In this document: positions 14,140 to 18,657 of the stretch, one piece after another
Numbering within the stretch: position 1 is the stretch's first letter
Layout: each line of letters begins with the position of its first letter
Notes under the pieces: generated by a model
What the model was told of the DNA's origin: nothing
Seen by the model: the letters and a program-made list of their open reading frames with translations, nothing else
The model's database searches: none
Made by a program: the position numbers and the translations under genes
Assembly: GCA_009904025.1 (NCBI GenBank)
Contig: WYEE01000092.1
Location: 1 to 18,657, forward strand
DNA length: 18,657 bases
Origin: Thermogladius sp.
Lineage (GTDB): Archaea > Thermoproteota > Thermoprotei_A > Sulfolobales > Desulfurococcaceae
Reading direction: 5' to 3'

Positions 14140-14982
14140 TTGTACAATGGAGCTGTAGCACGCGAGCGGTACGTGGTTGACCTGGTAAGGAGTGCTGTGG
14201 AAAAATACTCTCTTCCTAACACCATTCTCAGGGAGATCGAGGTTCTGTATGATAAACTTGTAAATCTTGAACTCTATATCCTCGACGCCGACTCAGCTCG
14301 GGAAACCTATTTAATGCTAGATAGAATAGCCCAGCTGGAGGTGGCGCTTGAAACCAATTTAGATAGAAATAGCGTGCTGATTTTACTAGAGGAGCTCAGA
14401 GAGTTGTTTAGGGAAACATACGCTTCAGCATTCAAGCAGTCTAAAAGACAGAGAGTTCAACTAGCGACCCCCCTTATCCTATCGCTCCTCGGTTACATGC
14501 TATGTTATCTAAACCTGAGCTCCCTCCCATTTATGATACCAGTGGGTTTAACTATTATTTCCCTCCCCCTATATTATAAAACTAGGTCTTTGGTTGTATC
14601 CTACTTGCTGGCGATTACAGGAGGTTTAACTGGTATTATATTGATTTTGACAATGTATGGGGGTATCGCGGGATTTCTAGACGTAGCTTTGTACATGCTT
14701 TCAGCTCTCGCGAATATTACTTACTTAAGTATGGTTGAGGTCGTTAAGACCCGGAGAGGAGTCTTCGAGGTACTTTTAACTCGGGAGGCTTTAAAACATG
14801 TACGTCTCGAGATATCTATGACGTTTAAGTCCGTAATAGATCCAATGATCGTTTTCTTCTTCAACGAGAAGTACGGTGAGGTTGGTGTAGACCTTGCCAA
14901 ATATAAAGTCAACGTGATGAAAGCCAACGGTTTCTCCGACGAGGAGATATTGGAGAGGATGAAGCTTTTCCTCCAGCGTTAA
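14140..14982 (+). CDS. Four-TM hypothetical membrane protein
   Basis: A 280-residue protein that I do not recognise. Residues about 10-100 are soluble and strongly helical (acidic/basic heptads such as ILLEELRELFRETY). Four hydrophobic segments follow at about 108-126, 128-146, 151-172 and 177-199. The C-terminal ~80 residues are soluble again, with a hydrophobic patch at SVIDPMIVFFFNEKYGE (231-247) and a terminal FSDEEILERMK helix. The layout of helical domain, TM block and helical tail recalls the FlaJ/TadC platform type but is shorter and lacks an obvious match, so no function is given. The start is TTG with GTGATGATC upstream; possible TATA-like boxes are CTTTAAG (14090-14096) and GATATAG (14107-14113). 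It is divergent from the winged-helix-like gene. Confidence 0.75.
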   Translation: MYNGAVARERYVVDLVRSAVEKYSLPNTILREIEVLYDKLVNLELYILDADSARETYLMLDRIAQLEVALETNLDRNSVLILLEELRELFRETYASAFKQSKRQRVQLATPLILSLLGYMLCYLNLSSLPFMIPVGLTIISLPLYYKTRSLVVSYLLAITGGLTGIILILTMYGGIAGFLDVALYMLSALANITYLSMVEVVKTRRGVFEVLLTREALKHVRLEISMTFKSVIDPMIVFFFNEKYGEVGVDLAKYKVNVMKANGFSDEEILERMKLFLQR

Positions 14983-15031
14983 ATGAATAAAACCGTGGTT
15001 AATAGTAGGATCATAGAACAAGGGGGTTTAA

Positions 15032-16387
15032 ATGCCTGAGATCAAAGTTGAGCCCGTGAGGAGAAGAGTTAGAATCAGCACTCACAGTCACATCAGAGGC
15101 CTGGGTCTAGATGAGAAAGGTCATGCCCTCCCGGTGGCAGACGGGCTTGTGGGGCAGAGGGAGGCGAGGGAGGCCGCTGGAATCATAGTGCAAATAGTTA
15201 AATCGGGGAAGATGAGTGGTAGAGGCATCCTATTCGTGGGGCCGCCTGGGACAGGTAAGACTGCTTTAGCTATAGCGATAGCAAGGGAGCTTGGCGAAGA
15301 CACCCCCTTCGTCATAATGAGTGGAAGCGAAATATATAGTAGTGAAAAGAAGAAAACTGAGATTCTAATGGAGGCCCTTCGCAGATCTCTCGGTGTCAGA
15401 GTGAGAGAGAAAAGGTTGGTGTACGAGGGGGTTGTAAAAGACGTTAAGGTGAGAAAAATAAGACACCCGATGGCCCCCCATCTAGCCATACCGAGAGAGG
15501 CGCGGATTGTTCTGGCGACCAAGGACGAGGAAGTTCCGCTGACAGTCGGGGAGGAGATAACAGAGCAGATCATTGAGATGGGTATTAGGAAGGGAGACGT
15601 TATATGGATTGACGCGGAGACAGGTAGGGTTTTCAGAGAAGGCAAGGCTAAGGATTACGTTGAGGCTAAAACATATGATGTCGAAACCAAGAAGCTTGTT
15701 GAAACACCGAAGGGACCTGTGAAAAAAGAAAAGGAGATTGTGAGGACTTTAACCCTTCACGAGCTGGACACTATTGTGGCATCCCAGAGGGCTATGATTA
15801 GCTTCTTCGGTTTCACTTTCGAAAGGGAGATACCACCAGAGGTTAGAAGAGATGTGGATGAGATGGTTAGGAAATGGATTGAAAGCAATAAAGGTGAGAT
15901 TGTCCCAGGAGTCTTATTCATAGATGACGCTCACATGCTTGATATAGAGGCCTTCAGCTTCCTGACAAGGGCTATGGAGAGCGAGTTCTCACCGCTAATA
16001 ATACTTGCCACGAACAGGGGTGTAGCCAGGATAAGGGGAACCGACCTTGAGTCACCCCATGGTATACCACTCGACTTGCTGGATAGGCTTCTAATAATCC
16101 CTACAAAACCTTACTCGCCGGATGAGATGCGGGAGATAATTAGGATCAGGGCTGAGGAAGAGGACATCAAGCTGGGCAACGAGACCCTCGAAGAGCTGGT
16201 TAAACTGGCGTCCGAGACAAGCCTGAGATATGCTGTTCAATTACTTGAGCCGGCTAGCATTATAGCCGGTGAGAGCGGACGTGAAGAAGTAACTGTTGAG
16301 GATGTTAGGAGGGCTCGCCAGCTCTTCATAGACCTGTCTGCGAGCGTCAGGTACTTGAAAGACTACGAGTCGAAATTCCTAAAGTGA
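15032..16387 (+). CDS. TIP49/RuvB-like AAA+ ATPase
   Basis: Archaeal homologue of eukaryotic RuvBL1/RuvBL2 (Tip49), hexameric AAA+ ATPases that act in snoRNP/ribosome assembly and chromatin remodelling in eukaryotes. Seen: ISTHSHIRGLGL (15-26) and GLVGQREAREAAG; Walker A GPPGTGKT (70-77); an inserted OB-like domain II (about 125-240); Walker B VLFIDDAHMLDIE (294-306); sensor 1 N328 in LATNRG; arginine finger R352 in LDRLLI; sensor 2 R399 in SLRYAVQLL. The Walker B position usually held by glutamate (DEVH in eukaryotes) is D299 here. The length of 451 residues is usual. The ATG follows AAGGGGG. It heads a close run with mfnA (6-bp gap) and rio2. Confidence 0.95.
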   Translation: MPEIKVEPVRRRVRISTHSHIRGLGLDEKGHALPVADGLVGQREAREAAGIIVQIVKSGKMSGRGILFVGPPGTGKTALAIAIARELGEDTPFVIMSGSEIYSSEKKKTEILMEALRRSLGVRVREKRLVYEGVVKDVKVRKIRHPMAPHLAIPREARIVLATKDEEVPLTVGEEITEQIIEMGIRKGDVIWIDAETGRVFREGKAKDYVEAKTYDVETKKLVETPKGPVKKEKEIVRTLTLHELDTIVASQRAMISFFGFTFEREIPPEVRRDVDEMVRKWIESNKGEIVPGVLFIDDAHMLDIEAFSFLTRAMESEFSPLIILATNRGVARIRGTDLESPHGIPLDLLDRLLIIPTKPYSPDEMREIIRIRAEEEDIKLGNETLEELVKLASETSLRYAVQLLEPASIIAGESGREEVTVEDVRRARQLFIDLSASVRYLKDYESKFLK

Positions 16388-16393
16388 TGTTTA

Positions 16394-17548
16394 ATGAATC
16401 CGGTGGGGGGCGGGGATGCTACTAGGTTATTACGTGAACTGCTTGAGATTTATTCCAAAACAACTAGGCATGAGGATAGTATACTGGGCTCGATGACGAC
16501 TACGCCTAATCCTCTAGCCATTTACGCTTTCACAATTTTCTCCCACACGAATCTAGCAGACCTAGAACTATTCTCATCACTCAAAGACATGTACAAGGAT
16601 GTACTAGATTTAGCTAGGAGAATTTATGGCTCTAATCTAGGGTACGTTACAGCTGGTGCTACCGAATCAAATTTGATAGCTCTATACGTGGCCCGAGAGA
16701 CCCATGGGGGGAGTAGTAACATAGTGGTAGCACCAGACACAGTACACTTCTCGGTTGAAAAAGCCTGTAGGTTTCTGGGTTGTAGGCTTGTGAAAATACC
16801 AGTAGGTAATAAACCATTAGATCCCGGATTGTTAGTGAAATATGTGAGAGAATACTCACCTTTCGCTATTGTAGTTACAGCTGGGACGACGGAGTTGGGG
16901 TTGGTTGACCCGATTAAAGAGGTCGCGGAGATAGCTTCAACCAACAACGTTTACCTCCACGTAGACGCCGCTTACGGAGGCTTAATAATCCCCTTCCTAT
17001 ACGAGAGGGGGCTTGTGAAGGAGAACGTATACTTCTACAAGGGTGTTTCAAGCATTGCCGTGGATTTCCACAAGTTCGCGGGGGCTCCACCACCCGCGGG
17101 GCTTATCTTGTTCTCGAACGAGGACTACCTGAACGCTAGTTGCTTCGAATACTCCTACACAATCTCTGGAAAAATATGCGGTGTTCTTGGGACAAGGCCT
17201 GGTGGAAGCCTGGCCGGCATATGGGCTGTGTTGAGAGGGATGGGTTTAGACTACTTGAGGGAGAGGGCTCTCTGGGCTTTTAACGCGGCCAGGGAGTTGT
17301 TCTCGAGTATAAACTCCATAAAAGGGTTTGAGGCGGTTGAACCGGAGACAACAATTGTGGCTTTCAGGCATAAGAGACTTCCTAGCAATGTATTGTCGGC
17401 CTATCTAGCTGAAAGGGGGCTTTTCCTCTACAAGGCCCCGAGTATAGGGGGTTTGAGAGTGGTTGTAATGCCTCATTTCAACAAGGCCTTGATCGGGAGG
17501 CTCCTAAGATCTCTAAGCGATATTTCGAGGTCAACCCCTCATGCCTAG
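16394..17548 (+). CDS. mfnA: PLP-dependent decarboxylase, MfnA type (aspartate/tyrosine)
   Basis: Group II PLP decarboxylase of the archaeal MfnA family. Seen: NLGYVTAGATESN (81-93), a PLP-phosphate-binding region; H118 in TVHFS, which stacks on PLP; HVDAAYGG with D191; and the Schiff-base lysine K227 in VDFHKFAGAP. The length of 384 residues is usual. In methanogens the enzyme makes tyramine for methanofuran; in non-methanogenic archaea the homologue is an aspartate 1-decarboxylase making beta-alanine for CoA. The window's crenarchaeal character favours aspartate, by inference. The ATG lies 6 bp after the TIP49 stop, and the gene overlaps rio2 by 8 bp, so it is probably cotranscribed with both. 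Confidence 0.92.
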   Translation: MNPVGGGDATRLLRELLEIYSKTTRHEDSILGSMTTTPNPLAIYAFTIFSHTNLADLELFSSLKDMYKDVLDLARRIYGSNLGYVTAGATESNLIALYVARETHGGSSNIVVAPDTVHFSVEKACRFLGCRLVKIPVGNKPLDPGLLVKYVREYSPFAIVVTAGTTELGLVDPIKEVAEIASTNNVYLHVDAAYGGLIIPFLYERGLVKENVYFYKGVSSIAVDFHKFAGAPPPAGLILFSNEDYLNASCFEYSYTISGKICGVLGTRPGGSLAGIWAVLRGMGLDYLRERALWAFNAARELFSSINSIKGFEAVEPETTIVAFRHKRLPSNVLSAYLAERGLFLYKAPSIGGLRVVVMPHFNKALIGRLLRSLSDISRSTPHA

Positions 17549-18419
17549 TCTAGGCTTAATCTTCAAACAGTTGACGGAGGAGGACTTCAAGGTTTTGAGG
17601 GCTATGGAGAAATTGTCTAAGAGATATGAGTATGCGCCCTTAGAAGCGATTGTCAGAGAGTCCGGTTTCTTCGAGGAAAAGACGTCTCTTATTCTCTCCA
17701 AGATGTACAGGCTTAAACTAGTGAAGTCAAGGCTTACAGGTTCATCCAGGTCTTACAGGCTAACGTATCTAGCACTAGACATGCTAGCTCTCAGAGGTCT
17801 CGTCGACCAGAACGTCATCTCAGCTATAGGGGAGAGAATAGGTGTTGGGAAAGAGAGCGAGTTGTACAAGGCTCTATCCCCTCAAGGCAATCTACTAGCG
17901 GTGAAATTCATAAGGCTGGGGCGGCAAAGTTTCAGGAGGACGAGGCTTGTGAGAAGCTGGGCTACACTCCCCGTCTCATCTTGGTTTGATCAATCCAAGG
18001 TAGCCGCTGAGAGGGAGTATAAGGCTTTAGCCGAATTACATGCTTTCAATGCTGGTGTTCCAAAACCCTATGGCTTCAATAGGCATGCGACGGCGATACA
18101 ATACATAGATGGGGTGGAATTATACCGGAGGCCAATGCTAAGGAAACCGGAGGATACACTCCAGCAAGTACTCGACACTATAAGAGTCGCGTATGTTAAC
18201 GCCGGGATCATCCACGGCGATCTAAGCGAGTATAATATAATAGTTGAGAAAGAAAGCGAGAAACCCTATATTATAGACTGGCCACAATACATTTACAAGG
18301 GCGAGATGAACGCGACGGAGTTTTTGAGGAGAGACCTCAAATGCATTCTCAACTTCTTCATGAAAGTATACCGTGTCTCAATGCGCCTTGAGGAAGCATT
18401 AAACTACGTTACTTCCTAG
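17541..18419 (+). CDS. rio2: RIO-type serine/threonine protein kinase Rio2
   Basis: Atypical protein kinase/ATPase of the Rio2 group, needed in eukaryotes for maturation of the small ribosomal subunit. Seen: an N-terminal winged helix (about residues 1-85), the mark of Rio2 over Rio1; the nucleotide-binding loop GVGKESELY (101-109); the lysine K122 in LAVKFIRLG; the catalytic loop HGDLSEYN with D227 and N232; and the metal-binding IIDWPQ with D246, which takes the place of the DFG motif. The 292 residues are usual for archaeal members. The ATG start lies inside the end of mfnA (8-bp overlap), behind GAGGT 11 bp upstream. Action on archaeal 16S rRNA/40S-like particles is inferred from homologues. 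Confidence 0.96.
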   Translation: MPSLGLIFKQLTEEDFKVLRAMEKLSKRYEYAPLEAIVRESGFFEEKTSLILSKMYRLKLVKSRLTGSSRSYRLTYLALDMLALRGLVDQNVISAIGERIGVGKESELYKALSPQGNLLAVKFIRLGRQSFRRTRLVRSWATLPVSSWFDQSKVAAEREYKALAELHAFNAGVPKPYGFNRHATAIQYIDGVELYRRPMLRKPEDTLQQVLDTIRVAYVNAGIIHGDLSEYNIIVEKESEKPYIIDWPQYIYKGEMNATEFLRRDLKCILNFFMKVYRVSMRLEEALNYVTS

Positions 18420-18452
18420 CGTGTGAAAAACACCCTATCCACGCGAGTCAAC

Positions 18453-18461
18453 TTTAATTAA
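18453..18461 (+). promoter_or_regulatory. TATA-like box before the DUF460 gene
   Basis: TTTAATTAA lies in the 84-bp gap after rio2. A transcript from it would start near 18483, about 20 nt before the GTG start of the next gene. Its core TTAATTAA is self-complementary. Confidence 0.35.
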
Positions 18462-18503
18462 GGCTTTACGTAATAGATTAAACGACCTGGGTCTACATCA
18501 CTC

Positions 18504-18657
18504 GTGAGGAGAAGGGTTGTATTTTTGCCGAATGCTGGGGAAAGAAGCGAAAGGGATTTAAAAGATGTTTGTATAATAGGTGTGGATATTCAGCCTGGCT
18601 CCTCACCCTTCTCTGCCAGCGGGGCCAAATACTCTGTAGTCGTATTGAAGAACAATA
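18504..18657 (+). CDS. DUF460 (RNase H-like) protein, 5' part only
   Basis: Only the first 51 codons are in the window; the frame stays open to the end. After a basic N-terminus (about 20 residues) comes CIIGVDIQPGSSP, then KYSVVVLKNN. This is the start of the archaeal DUF460 family, which has an RNase H-like fold beginning with IxGxDIxPGSSP and, in full-length members, a later coiled coil; its function is unknown. The acidic residue D28 lies where RNase H-fold enzymes carry their first metal ligand. The GTG at 18504 is the first start after an in-frame stop (18474-18476). A TTG at codon 8 is an alternative. The ribosome-binding site is not obvious. Confidence 0.8.
   Translation, partial: MRRRVVFLPNAGERSERDLKDVCIIGVDIQPGSSPFSASGAKYSVVVLKNN

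Noticed and set aside
15121..15645. 174-residue minus-strand frame opposite the TIP49 gene
   Set aside because: Antisense shadow over the Walker A region; no independent evidence.
18419..18444. Terminator hairpin after rio2 (GCGTG with CACGC, inner GTGT with ACAC)
   Set aside because: The two short stems compete with each other, no T-run follows, and archaeal termination does not depend on such hairpins.
1..18657. Mobile elements, CRISPR arrays, integration sites or a foreign island
   Set aside because: No transposase, integrase, regularly spaced repeats, long terminal repeats or abrupt change in codon use was seen; the genes are mostly conserved core functions.

Overview
The window is a gene-dense stretch of a hyperthermophilic crenarchaeon, most likely a Desulfurococcales member of the Thermosphaera/Desulfurococcus type. 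The reasons are an intact ESCRT-type cell-division cluster (cdvA-cdvB-cdvC, which Thermoproteales lack), archaeal/eukaryote-like proteins (Rio2 kinase, TIP49/RuvB-like ATPase, ER-type signal peptidase, Trm112-like zinc protein, DUF460), AGG/AGA-rich arginine codon use, many TTG/GTG starts behind GGTG/GAGG-type ribosome-binding sites, and short AT-rich TATA-like boxes. The genus is an inference from gene content and base composition only. No mobile element, CRISPR array, tRNA or rRNA was seen.

Layout. (1) 3-3163, plus strand: an M50 site-2-type membrane metalloprotease and a type IA topoisomerase. (2) 3149-4223, minus strand: a tightly overlapped three-gene operon (small membrane protein, zinc-ribbon protein, signal peptidase), convergent with and overlapping the topoisomerase gene. 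(3) 4248-5564: enolase, divergent from that operon with only 24 bp between start codons. (4) 5579-5824, minus: a small two-TM protein, followed by about 330 bp without a gene that holds promoter-like and foldable sequence. (5) 6153-8923: cdvA, cdvB, cdvC with separate promoter candidates before cdvA and cdvB, followed by a strongly foldable 148-bp intergenic element. (6) 9072-11233, minus: a three-gene operon (hypothetical, RNase HII, TGS-domain GTPase). (7) 11320-13088: phosphohexomutase (GlmM-like) overlapped by a cysteine-rich Trm112-like protein. (8) 13152-14982: a DUF2153-type protein, a convergent winged-helix-like hypothetical, and a divergent four-TM hypothetical. (9) 15032-18419: an operon-like run of TIP49-type AAA+ ATPase, MfnA-type PLP decarboxylase and Rio2 kinase, then the 5' end of a DUF460 gene running off the window.

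How they work together. CdvA carries a PRC-barrel, coiled coil and C-terminal tail, CdvB an ESCRT-III core, MIM2-like proline motif and winged helix, and CdvC an MIT domain and AAA+ ATPase. All known connecting modules of the crenarchaeal division machine are therefore present. The TIP49-MfnA-Rio2 run pairs two proteins linked in eukaryotes to ribosome/RNP biogenesis with a probable aspartate decarboxylase (beta-alanine for CoA). RNase HII and the TGS GTPase form a nucleic-acid/translation-related operon. Several starts were moved downstream of the longest reading frame because a clear ribosome-binding site or stop/start overlap decides them (3912, 5824, 7769, 10235, 14021).

The least explained parts are the structured intergenic elements at 5855-6152 and 8924-9071, the palindromes at 11277-11286 and 13098-13116, and a motif shared between the cdvA and cdvB upstream regions.
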